From assembly GCA_947624365.1 (NCBI GenBank), contig CANQJY010000008.1, forward strand, positions 1 to 22,259: a DNA stretch of 22,259 nt, written 5' to 3'. The notes below the pieces were generated by a model. The model was not told where the DNA came from. It did not search any database and was given only the letters and a program-made list of their open reading frames with translations. The translations under genes and the position numbers were made by a program. Positions 15,938-22,259 of the stretch are shown here, one piece after another. This stretch comes from an uncultured Clostridia bacterium. Its GTDB lineage: Bacteria; Bacillota; Clostridia; TANB77; CAG-508. The first letter of the stretch is position 1. Each line of letters begins with the position of its first letter.

Positions 15938-17011
15938 ATGAAAAGAACTCAAACAAGAAAAATAATGGTAGGAAATGTACAAATAGGCGGGCAAAATAAA
16001 GTAGTAATTCAGTCTATGTGTAATACAAAAACTAAAGATGTTGAAGCAACAGTCAAACAAATTATAGAACTTGAAAAAGCGGGCTGTGAAATTATTCGAG
16101 TTGCATGTTTAGATATAGAAGATGCAAAAGCAATTAAAAGCATAAAAGAAAAAATTCATATTCCAATTGTTGCAGACATACATTTTGATTATAGAATTGC
16201 ATTAGAAGCAATAAAATCAGGGGTTGATAAAGTTCGTATAAATCCAGGAAATATTGGCTCACAAGAAAGAGTAAAAGCTGTTGTTGAAGCCTGCACAAAT
16301 AGGCATATTCCTATTCGCATTGGCGTAAATGCCGGATCTTTAGAAAAAGATTTATTAGAAAAATATGGAAAACCTACTGCAAAAGCTATGGTAGAAAGTG
16401 CAAAAAAACATATTGAAATATTAGAAAATCTAAATTTCCATGATTATGCTGTATCACTAAAAGCTTCAGATTTAGATTTATGTATTGATAGTTACATAGA
16501 AGCATCAAAAGAATTTTCTTGTCCACTACATTTAGGAATTACAGAAGCGGGAACAGAGTTCAGTGGAACAATTAAATCAAGTATTGGATTAGGATATATG
16601 TTAAAACAAGGTATAGGAGATACAATCAGAGTTTCTTTATCAGATGATCCTATTAAAGAAATTAAGGTCGCAAAAGAAATCCTGAAAGATTGTAATTTAT
16701 ATAAAAATTCACCAACATTAATAGCATGCCCTACTTGTGGCAGAACACAAATTGATTTAATTCCAATTGCTAAACAAGTAGAAGACTTTTTACAAACAAT
16801 ACAAGCAGATATTAAAGTTGCAGTTATGGGATGCGCAGTAAACGGACCAGGTGAAGCACGTGAAGCAGATATTGGAATTGCAGGGGGAGTAAAAGAGGGG
16901 TTACTTTTTAAAAAAGGAGAAATCATAAAAAAAGTAAAACAAGAAGAAATTGTTGAATGTCTAAAAAAAGAAATTTTAAAGGAGATTGAAAATGGAAATT
17001 ACAGTAGGTAA
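15938..17011 (+). CDS. ispG: 4-hydroxy-3-methylbut-2-en-1-yl diphosphate synthase (flavodoxin-type), MEP pathway
   Basis: Converts MEcPP to HMBPP, the penultimate step of non-mevalonate isoprenoid synthesis, in the cytosol with a 4Fe-4S cluster. The 357-residue protein has the TIM-barrel part (about 1-250: VVIQSMCNTKTKDVEATVKQI, VADIHFDYRIA, RINPGNIG, IRIGVNAGSL) and the cluster part with CPTCGRT (Cys264, Cys267) and MGCAVNGPGEA (Cys299, Glu306). Length is standard for bacteria. The ribosome site AAGGA (15921-15925) is 12 nt from ATG 15938, a wide spacing. The gene overlaps the start of ispH by 20 bp. Expression probably comes from read-through of the upstream terminator or from a promoter inside the upstream gene. 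Confidence 0.97.
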   Translation: MKRTQTRKIMVGNVQIGGQNKVVIQSMCNTKTKDVEATVKQIIELEKAGCEIIRVACLDIEDAKAIKSIKEKIHIPIVADIHFDYRIALEAIKSGVDKVRINPGNIGSQERVKAVVEACTNRHIPIRIGVNAGSLEKDLLEKYGKPTAKAMVESAKKHIEILENLNFHDYAVSLKASDLDLCIDSYIEASKEFSCPLHLGITEAGTEFSGTIKSSIGLGYMLKQGIGDTIRVSLSDDPIKEIKVAKEILKDCNLYKNSPTLIACPTCGRTQIDLIPIAKQVEDFLQTIQADIKVAVMGCAVNGPGEAREADIGIAGGVKEGLLFKKGEIIKKVKQEEIVECLKKEILKEIENGNYSR

Positions 17012-17852
17012 AACAGCTGGATTTTGCATAGGAGTAAAAAGAGCAGTTGAGGGATGCCTCAATTTGGCACAAGAACAACAAAATGTATACTGTCTAGGAG
17101 AAATTGTACACAATCAAGAAGTAATAAAAGAATTAAAAGAATATGGAGTTAATTTTATTAATGATTTAAAAGAAGCAGGGGGAATTACAGTTATTAGAGC
17201 TCATGGCGTTCCAAAAAAGATTTATGAAATAGCAGAGAAAAATGGAATTCAATTAAAAGATTTTACATGTCCAAATGTTTTAAAAATCCATAAAATAGCT
17301 GAGAAATATGCTAATCAAGGCTTTTATATCTTTTTATGTGGTAGTAAAAAACATCCAGAAAACCTTGGTACACTGAGCCATTGTGGTAAATATGTCTCAA
17401 TTATAGAAAATGAAGATGAAGATGTTCTAGAAGCAATTGAGGCATTTGAAAAATCAAAAATAAAAAAATTATTACTTATTTCTCAAACTACATATAGTGT
17501 AGAAAAATTTGCAGTTGTAGAAGAAATTGTTAAAAATGAAATTACAAAAGATGTATATTTAGTAGTAAATAATACAATTTGTAAAGCTACAGAATTAAGA
17601 CAAATGGAAACAGAAATTATGGCAAAAGAAATGGATTATATGATTATAATAGGAGGCAAAAATAGTTCTAATACTCGCAAATTATATGATATTTCAAGTA
17701 GAAATTGTACAAATAGTGTGTGTGTAGAAAATGTTAAGGAACTTGATTTAGAAGAAATCAAAAAATATAATAAAATTGGAATTATGGCTGGTGCATCTAC
17801 ACCACAAAAAAGCATTGATGATGTGATATATGCAATTAAAGAAAATATGTAA
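16992..17852 (+). CDS. ispH: 4-hydroxy-3-methylbut-2-enyl diphosphate reductase, MEP pathway
   Basis: Reduces HMBPP to IPP and DMAPP, the last MEP step, using a 4Fe-4S cluster. ATG 16992 is chosen over TTG 16986 because AAAGGAG ends at 16984. The 286 residues carry the three cluster cysteines Cys12 (GFCIGVKRAV), Cys93 (FTCPNV) and Cys197 (NTICKAT), at nearly the same positions as in E. coli IspH. His40 (EIVHNQ), His71 (RAHGV), His121-Glu123 (KKHPE) and the SQTT motif also match. GGKNSSNT and AGASTP near the C-terminus are typical. There is no C-terminal S1 fusion, which some clostridial homologues have; a separate S1 protein lies three genes upstream. The gene starts inside the end of ispG, so the two are co-translated. 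Confidence 0.97.
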   Translation: MEITVGKTAGFCIGVKRAVEGCLNLAQEQQNVYCLGEIVHNQEVIKELKEYGVNFINDLKEAGGITVIRAHGVPKKIYEIAEKNGIQLKDFTCPNVLKIHKIAEKYANQGFYIFLCGSKKHPENLGTLSHCGKYVSIIENEDEDVLEAIEAFEKSKIKKLLLISQTTYSVEKFAVVEEIVKNEITKDVYLVVNNTICKATELRQMETEIMAKEMDYMIIIGGKNSSNTRKLYDISSRNCTNSVCVENVKELDLEEIKKYNKIGIMAGASTPQKSIDDVIYAIKENM

Positions 17853-17892
17853 AAAACTAAAGAAGCAACTGGAATTTATTTGTAAAAATCTA

Positions 17893-17921
17893 TTGATAAA
17901 TTAAAACAAATAATATATAAT
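17893..17921 (+). promoter_or_regulatory. Promoter-like sequence before the Rpn-like remnant
   Basis: TTGATA at 17893-17898, a 17-bp spacer and TATAAT at 17916-17921. Transcription would start at about 17928, inside the AAGGAGGA ribosome site, so the promoter may be decayed or the match coincidental. Confidence 0.4.
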
Positions 17922-17935
17922 AAAGGAGGAATTAA

Positions 17936-18369
17936 ATGGACCAACAAAAAATATGGAGATGCATTTTATAGAATTACCCAAATTCATTAAGAAAAACCCA
18001 GAAGCAAGAACAAAATTAGAACAATGGTTATGGCTAATAGTAGGAAGGGAGGATAAATTAGAAATGGCAAAGAAAGAAAATAAAAAATTAGAAAAAGCAA
18101 TGGAAATAATCAAGCAAATGAGTATGAACACAGAAGAATGGGAAAGATTTACATCAAGACAAAAAGCCATTATAAATTATAACTCTGGAATACTACAAGC
18201 AAAAGAAGACGGGGAAAAAATAGGAATACAAAAAGGTGAAAAAATAGGTATAAAAAAGAGAAACATAGAAATAGCAAAAGAACTATTAAAGTTAGGAATA
18301 AAAACAGAAGATATTTTAAAAGCTACCGGATTGCAAATGCAAGAATTAGAAAAATTGAAAGAAAACTAG
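17936..18369 (+). pseudogene. Remnant of an Rpn/PD-(D/E)XK-family transposase-like gene (C-terminal part only)
   Basis: AAAGGAGGA precedes ATG 17936, but that frame stops after 11 codons at 17969-17971. Another frame, open from an ATG at 17953, encodes 138 residues: MHFIELPKFIKKNP, then a helical charged stretch, GEKIGIQKGEKIGIKKRNIEIAKELLK and EDILKATGL. These are the middle and C-terminal parts of the Rpn family (PF12784-like, recombination-promoting nuclease or putative transposase), normally about 280-300 residues. The N-terminal nuclease domain is absent. The arrangement suggests an internal deletion that kept the original start signal but joined the rest out of frame. The 138-residue piece could still be made at a low level but has no catalytic residues. 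Confidence 0.72.
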
Positions 18370-18411
18370 AATTAATAAAATGATTGGAAAATAAAAAAAT
18401 ATAAAAAACTA

Positions 18412-18440
18412 TTTACAAATTTCGACATTAATGTTATATT
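18412..18440 (+). promoter_or_regulatory. SigmaA-type promoter for the Big2-domain protein
   Basis: TTTACA at 18412-18417, a 17-bp spacer and TATATT at 18435-18440. Transcription would start near 18447, about 40 nt before the ATG at 18487. Confidence 0.75.
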
Positions 18441-18486
18441 AAAAATGTAATAATACATAAAGATAAAAAGAAAAGGGGAGAGAAAC

Positions 18487-19704
18487 ATGAATAAAGTAAA
18501 GTATGCGATGATTGTATTATTTGCAATTATATTATTATTCGTAATACCAAGTATTTCAAATGGTGCAGTAGATGTAAGCAGGAATATATATTCTAATAAC
18601 TGGAGTATGAAATTTAGTTTTACAGGTTTAGAACTAGATACAACACATGAATATGAATATACTCTTACTAAAACGGCAGTAGCAACACCTGAAAAATGGT
18701 TTTCAATAACAGATTATACAAACAGTACAGCAGTAGCAGATGTTACAACAACAGCAGCAGAATTAAGAAATGTAATTAATGCTGTAGATACAGGTTATAT
18801 TACAATTAGAGATAAAGAAAGCCAAACTGTAGTTTTGCAACCTTATGCAGTAGATTTAAAAATACCTTTTTTAAAGGTAACTAATTATACTGTAATACCT
18901 AATGGCTACGTGTTTGATGGCATGCTCGGTGATAATAATATTGAGGTTACTCTAGTTGGAAGAAGAGGAGCATATTATCAATATGAAAAAATAACTGATG
19001 AAAATATTATAAATAAATATAAAGAAATAAAGGCAAAAAATGGAGATTATATGGAATTACAAAGTATATTAAAAACAACAGCACCAAATTCTGGTTGGTC
19101 TGAATGGGATCATTGGTCTGGTGGTTCTGATGGATGGGGATATACACAACGTGAGGTATCTGTTCCAGATAGTGGACTATACTATATGTGGGTATATTTC
19201 TCAGAAAGTAACCTTAAAAATATATATGGATATATATTAGTAGATAATCTACAACCAAGCATTTCTTTAGAAGGTGTAACATTACCTAAAACAGCTACTG
19301 TACAATTAGGAAAAACATTAACTCTTTCACCTACTTTTAATCCTGCAAACGCTACAAACAAGATTGTAACATGGAGTTCAAGTGATGAAACAGTGGCAAC
19401 TGTTGATAATGCAGGAAAAATTACTCCTAAAAAAATAGGATCTACTATTATCACAGTAACAACACAAGATGGAAATAAAACTGCATCTTGTACGGTAACA
19501 GTAACAGAAGCATCAAAAAATAATGACGATAATTCTGCTACAACAGGTGATGGTAGTACAGCAGGTGGAAATACAGGTAAAGGAACTACTATTACTAAAT
19601 TACCATATGCAGGTCTAGGAATAGGAATAGGCATATTTGCAATTACATTATTATGTGGAGGTATAATTGCTTATTATAAATACAGAAATTTAAAAGATAT
19701 ATAA
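18487..19704 (+). CDS. Secreted, wall- or membrane-anchored protein with a Big2 Ig-like domain and LPYAG sorting-like tail
   Basis: A 405-residue protein with AAGGGGAG before ATG 18487. A signal peptide spans about 1-27 (hydrophobic, ending NGA). Residues about 28-250 form a beta-rich domain I do not recognise, with a W/G-rich stretch (SGWSEWDHWSGGSDGWGY). A Big2 domain lies at about 255-340 (VTLPKTATVQLGKTLTL ... WSSSDETVATVD..GKITPKKIGSTIITV). A Ser/Thr/Gly-rich linker follows, then LPYAG (372-376), a hydrophobic helix and the tail YYKYRNLKDI. This is the layout of a sortase substrate, with Ala in place of Thr. It is transcribed alone from its own promoter to a bidirectional terminator. Adhesion or wall binding is likely; the ligand is unknown. 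Confidence 0.8.
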   Translation: MNKVKYAMIVLFAIILLFVIPSISNGAVDVSRNIYSNNWSMKFSFTGLELDTTHEYEYTLTKTAVATPEKWFSITDYTNSTAVADVTTTAAELRNVINAVDTGYITIRDKESQTVVLQPYAVDLKIPFLKVTNYTVIPNGYVFDGMLGDNNIEVTLVGRRGAYYQYEKITDENIINKYKEIKAKNGDYMELQSILKTTAPNSGWSEWDHWSGGSDGWGYTQREVSVPDSGLYYMWVYFSESNLKNIYGYILVDNLQPSISLEGVTLPKTATVQLGKTLTLSPTFNPANATNKIVTWSSSDETVATVDNAGKITPKKIGSTIITVTTQDGNKTASCTVTVTEASKNNDDNSATTGDGSTAGGNTGKGTTITKLPYAGLGIGIGIFAITLLCGGIIAYYKYRNLKDI

Positions 19705-19711
19705 AAAGCAT

Positions 19712-19738
19712 AAAAGAAGGTGTTTTACACCTCCTTTT
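19712..19738. terminator. Bidirectional intrinsic terminator between converging genes
   Basis: Left arm 19712-19723 and right arm 19727-19738 pair with one A-C mismatch and a 3-nt loop; A and T runs flank the G/C core on both sides. It can serve the + strand gene ending at 19704 and the - strand gene ending at 19755. Confidence 0.75.
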
Positions 19739-19754
19739 CATATAAATACTAATT

Positions 19755-21203
19755 TTAAGAAAATTCTATAGAAAAGTCTTGATATTCTGCATCATTTATT
19801 GATGTATTTTTTGGATAAATTACATTAGGCTCTGCTTTTAGAGATTTTACAAATGCAGTCTCATAGTATTTTTGCAATTCTGGGTCTATACTCCAATGTA
19901 GAATTTTATCATAAAAACCAAAATCAAATATTCTTATAGATTTTTGCTTCATTCTTTGAATTACAGAGTTAAATATTTTATTATCTTCAGAATCTGGATT
20001 TTCTGATTTATATTGTTTTATTAATAACTTTACTTCATTTAATTTTTTTTGTTTCTCATAGATAGCAAGTAGTAGACAAATTCTTTGATATTCAGATAAC
20101 TCAGGATTTGTTTTAATTTTTTCTATATCTGTTTTTTCTATTTTATTCATATAAAGTTTTGTTTTAATTTCATTTAAAAATGTTAATGGCAACTCTTTTT
20201 TTGATTCAATTTGAGGTTTTCTCTTTTTTTGCTTAGCAATAATTCGTTTCTTTTGAGCTTGAATAGTAGAATTATATCTAAATTCTTCTCTATTGCTAAT
20301 TCTATATGCATCTTCTAATCTACCTTGTAAAATAGCAATAGTTATTAACTGTGATTGAATTTCAGCAGCATAATAAAATTCTTCCCTGTTACCAATTTTA
20401 AGCGCAGAAGAAAAATCACCTTGTCGAATTAATATTGTCATTATTTGAGATTGAATAACAACAACATTTTTAAATTCTTCTTTATTTCCAATTTCAAATG
20501 CATTTTCCAATTTTTCTTGTAAAATAGCAATTGTTATCATTTGAGATTGAATAACAACATTGCTTTGAAATTCTTTTCTACTACCAATTTCTGATGCAAG
20601 ATCTAATCTATTTTTTCTAATAAATAATGCCATTAATTGTGATTGAATTTCAGGAATGAGTTGAAATTCTTCTCTATAACCAATTTCTAATGCGGAATCT
20701 AAAAAAGATTTATCTGTATCGCTATTTTTAATAAATATGTTCATCATTTGAGATTGAATAGCAATATCATTATGAAAACAATCTCTATTATAAATTTTAA
20801 TTGCATCATCAATTCTGTTTTGCAATGCGTAAATTTTAATCTTCTGAGATTGAATTTCAGGTACATATTGAAATTCTTTTCTATTACCAATCTTTAATGC
20901 AGCATCTAGAAGCCCTTTTTTAATAAATATAGTCATTAATTGACATTGGATAGCAGTTACATTTTGAAAATTTTTTTTCATTGCAATTTTGATGCCGTCA
21001 TCTAATCTATTTTGTAAAATAGCAATTGTTATCATTTGAGATTGAATAACAGCATCATCTTGAAACTGTTCTTTATTTCCGAGTTCTAATGCAGTGTTAA
21101 ATTGCCCTCTTTTAATCAACCCATTAATTACTTTACTTACTTTTTTTTCGATTGGTTCGATTTCTTCTTCTATTTCATTTTTAATTTGCATAGAGTCAGA
21201 CAT
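19755..21203 (-). CDS. Alpha-solenoid protein with nine 32-residue helical repeats, function unknown
   Basis: A 482-residue soluble protein with AAAGGA upstream of the ATG at 21203. Residues 1-30 are acidic then helical. Residues 31-323 are nine repeats with the consensus ..GRLDDALKIGNREEFQ....IQSQ(M/L)(I/M)TI.I. Eight are exactly 32 residues; the fifth has five extra (SDTDK). Each repeat should form a helix pair, as in TPR, PPR or Sel1 solenoids, but the IQSQ and GNREEF signatures are not those of a standard family I know. A basic stretch (KQKKRKPQ) and a 150-residue C-terminal domain (FLNEIKTKLYMNK ... IFDFGFYDKILHWSIDPELQKYYE) follow. There is no signal peptide or membrane helix. It has its own promoter and is next to pflA only by position. 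It is probably a protein- or RNA-binding scaffold. Confidence 0.8.
   Translation of the reverse strand: MSDSMQIKNEIEEEIEPIEKKVSKVINGLIKRGQFNTALELGNKEQFQDDAVIQSQMITIAILQNRLDDGIKIAMKKNFQNVTAIQCQLMTIFIKKGLLDAALKIGNRKEFQYVPEIQSQKIKIYALQNRIDDAIKIYNRDCFHNDIAIQSQMMNIFIKNSDTDKSFLDSALEIGYREEFQLIPEIQSQLMALFIRKNRLDLASEIGSRKEFQSNVVIQSQMITIAILQEKLENAFEIGNKEEFKNVVVIQSQIMTILIRQGDFSSALKIGNREEFYYAAEIQSQLITIAILQGRLEDAYRISNREEFRYNSTIQAQKKRIIAKQKKRKPQIESKKELPLTFLNEIKTKLYMNKIEKTDIEKIKTNPELSEYQRICLLLAIYEKQKKLNEVKLLIKQYKSENPDSEDNKIFNSVIQRMKQKSIRIFDFGFYDKILHWSIDPELQKYYETAFVKSLKAEPNVIYPKNTSINDAEYQDFSIEFS
20235..21113 (-). repeat. Nine 96-bp coding repeats
   Basis: The DNA carries a 96-bp period encoding the 32-residue units, with one 111-bp unit. 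Copies share long near-identical stretches around the codons for IQSQMITI, for example at about 20515-20555 and 21013-21052. Such similarity can allow unit gain or loss. The array is coding throughout and is not a CRISPR. Confidence 0.85.
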
Positions 21204-21234
21204 AATTTTAACATCCTTTCTTAATTATGTAACC

Positions 21235-21263
21235 ATTATATCAAAAATTCTAGAGATTTTCAA
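21235..21263 (-). promoter_or_regulatory. SigmaA-type promoter for the 32-residue-repeat gene
   Basis: On the minus strand TTGAAA (plus 21258-21263) and TATAAT (plus 21235-21240) are 17 bp apart. The -35 element lies across the loop and inner end of the pflA terminator and overlaps the pflA stop codon. Confidence 0.78.
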
Positions 21264-21280
21264 GAAATCTCTAGAATTTT
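21244..21280 (-). terminator. Intrinsic terminator of pflB-pflA, overlapping the pflA 3' end
   Basis: Arms 21244-21259 and 21265-21280 form a perfect 16-bp stem with a 5-nt loop; on the minus strand it ends in a T run. The upstream arm is made from the last codons of pflA, and the stop codon is at 21260-21262 in the loop. Confidence 0.85.
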
Positions 21281-21991
21281 CTTTACTCTTTCAATATCAT
21301 CAGAATTAGCAGGGCGAATATTCTCAAGAGAATAACTATCGCCGAGATTTTTCCATTTATACATGCCCATATTATGATATGGCAAAAGTTCCACTTTTTG
21401 AACAGTTTTTAAAGTAGAAATAAAATCTTTCAATTTTAACAAATCTTTTTCATCATCCGTAAATCCAGGAACAATAACTTGCCTAATCCAAATAGGAATA
21501 TCATGTTCACTAAGGTATTTAGCGAATTTTAATTCTAATTCATTTCCAACTCCAACTAATTTTTTACATTTTTCACTATCAATATGCTTAATATCTAATA
21601 ACACTAAATCAGTCAAAGACAATAATTTTTCAATATCCTTTGTAATTGAAACCATACCAGAAGTATCTATACATGTATGAATTCCAACAGCTTTTAGTTT
21701 TTCAAATAATGATATTAAAAAGTGAACTTGTAAAAGAGGTTCTCCACCAGTAGCTGTTACACCACCATTAGGGTAAATATAATTTTTATATCTCAAAATC
21801 TTTTCATATATTTCATCAAGAGACTTATAAGATCCACCATTCATATCCCAAGTATCTCGATTATGGCAATATTTGCATTGTAAATGGCAACCTTGTAAAA
21901 ATAGCACAAAACGTATACCAGGACCATCAACTGCACCAAAAGATTCAATTGAATGCACTTTAGCAAAATATTTCAAATCTTCTTTTTCCAT
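21260..21991 (-). CDS. pflA: Pyruvate formate-lyase activating enzyme (radical SAM)
   Basis: Uses SAM and a 4Fe-4S cluster to install the glycyl radical on pyruvate formate-lyase, in the cytosol under anaerobic conditions. The start is the ATG at 21991 with AAAGGA about 7 nt upstream; in-frame starts further up (to 22027) lie inside pflB and lack such a site. The 243 residues match the E. coli length (246). The radical SAM motif CHLQCKYC (Cys35, Cys39, Cys42) follows SIESFGAVDGPGIRFVLF, and GGVTATGGEPLLQ, IDTSG, DIKH and LLPYHNMG are the usual later blocks. Only one base separates it from the pflB stop, so the two form an operon with pflB first. Its last codons build the terminator stem. Confidence 0.95.
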   Translation of the reverse strand: MEKEDLKYFAKVHSIESFGAVDGPGIRFVLFLQGCHLQCKYCHNRDTWDMNGGSYKSLDEIYEKILRYKNYIYPNGGVTATGGEPLLQVHFLISLFEKLKAVGIHTCIDTSGMVSITKDIEKLLSLTDLVLLDIKHIDSEKCKKLVGVGNELELKFAKYLSEHDIPIWIRQVIVPGFTDDEKDLLKLKDFISTLKTVQKVELLPYHNMGMYKWKNLGDSYSLENIRPANSDDIERVKKILEIS

Positions 21992-21992
21992 T

Positions 21993-22259
21993 TTAAATCC
22001 TTTCATGAATGGTTCTATTGATAACATCTAGCTGTTGTTCTCTTGTTAATTTTGTAAAGTGAACAGCATATCCAGAAACCCTAATTGTTAATTGAGGATA
22101 TTTTTCAGGATGTTCCATTGCATCTTCTAACAATTTTCTATCAAATACATTTACATTTATATGGTGACCAGTTTGTGTAAAATAACCATCTAACATATTT
22201 ACTAAATTTTCTACACGTTGTTCTTCTGTTTTTCCAAGTGTATTTGGTGTTATAGAGAA
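21993..22259 (-). CDS. pflB: Formate acetyltransferase (pyruvate formate-lyase), C-terminal end only, cut by window edge
   Basis: Only the last 88 residues are present; the frame is open to base 22259, so the gene continues to the right. PFL splits pyruvate with CoA into acetyl-CoA and formate in anaerobic mixed-acid fermentation. The visible part has SITPNTLGKTEEQR, NMLDGYF, GHHINVNVFDR and the glycyl radical loop TIRVSGYAVHF (the radical Gly is in VSGYA), followed by KLTREQQLDVINRTIHERI. These are the standard C-terminal blocks. The ribosome site of pflA lies within its last codons. Confidence 0.96.
   Translation of the reverse strand, partial: FSITPNTLGKTEEQRVENLVNMLDGYFTQTGHHINVNVFDRKLLEDAMEHPEKYPQLTIRVSGYAVHFTKLTREQQLDVINRTIHERI

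Noticed and set aside
20235..21113. Regular repeats that could suggest a CRISPR array
   Set aside because: The 96-bp period is fully coding, with no unique spacers of constant length and no cas genes.
21094..21309. A 71-residue open frame on the plus strand
   Set aside because: It overlaps two minus-strand genes and their promoter and terminator, and has no ribosome site or family features.

Overview
This looks like the chromosome of a low-GC, spore-forming Clostridia-type Firmicute. The evidence is very A/T-rich coding sequence, strong AGGAGG-type ribosome binding sites, sigmaA-type promoters with 17-bp spacers, compact operons, a CwlD cortex amidase, the MEP isoprenoid genes ispG-ispH, and fermentative pflB-pflA. 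Nothing in the window fixes the genus. The style of the surface proteins (DUF11-like repeats, Big2 domain) fits an uncultured gut clostridium, which is inference.

Positions 1-2979: the 3' part of a large surface protein gene that enters from the left. It has the end of a SpaA/Cna-B-like domain, then four DUF11-like repeats and a C-terminal membrane anchor, followed by an intrinsic terminator. Positions 2992-7739: a probable operon from a clear promoter to an intrinsic terminator. It holds a membrane-anchored protein with three Ig-like segments, a CmpB-family membrane protein, a receiver-GGDEF gene broken by a 2-bp frameshift, and a long, eukaryote-like GMP synthetase (guaA).

Positions 7740-9793: cwlD, a polysaccharide deacetylase with an altered active site, and a small gene of unknown function. 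CwlD plus a deacetylase is the activity pair known to make muramic-delta-lactam in spore cortex. Positions 9813-10675: a self-contained unit for a tandem OB-fold, SSB-like protein with its own promoter and terminator. Positions 10702-13984: a GT-C-like membrane protein and two overlapping pseudouridine synthase genes, closed by a perfect 36-bp inverted repeat that resembles a REP element.

Positions 14074-17852: an S1-domain protein and a winged-helix protein, then a weak terminator, then ispG and ispH, the last two enzymes of the MEP pathway. Positions 17893-19738: a remnant of an Rpn/PD-(D/E)XK transposase-like gene, then a secreted Big2-domain protein with an LPYAG sorting-like C-terminus. 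Positions 19712-22259 (minus strand): pflB (partial, running off the right edge), pflA, and a separate gene for a protein with nine 32-residue helical repeats. The pflA terminator and the promoter of the repeat gene occupy the same bases.

The most unusual items are the 32-residue repeat protein, the perfect palindrome at 13985-14059, the altered deacetylase beside cwlD, the frameshifted pseudo-receiver GGDEF gene, and the nested regulatory sites at 7690-7742 and 21235-21280. No RNA genes, CRISPR arrays or intact transposases were seen.
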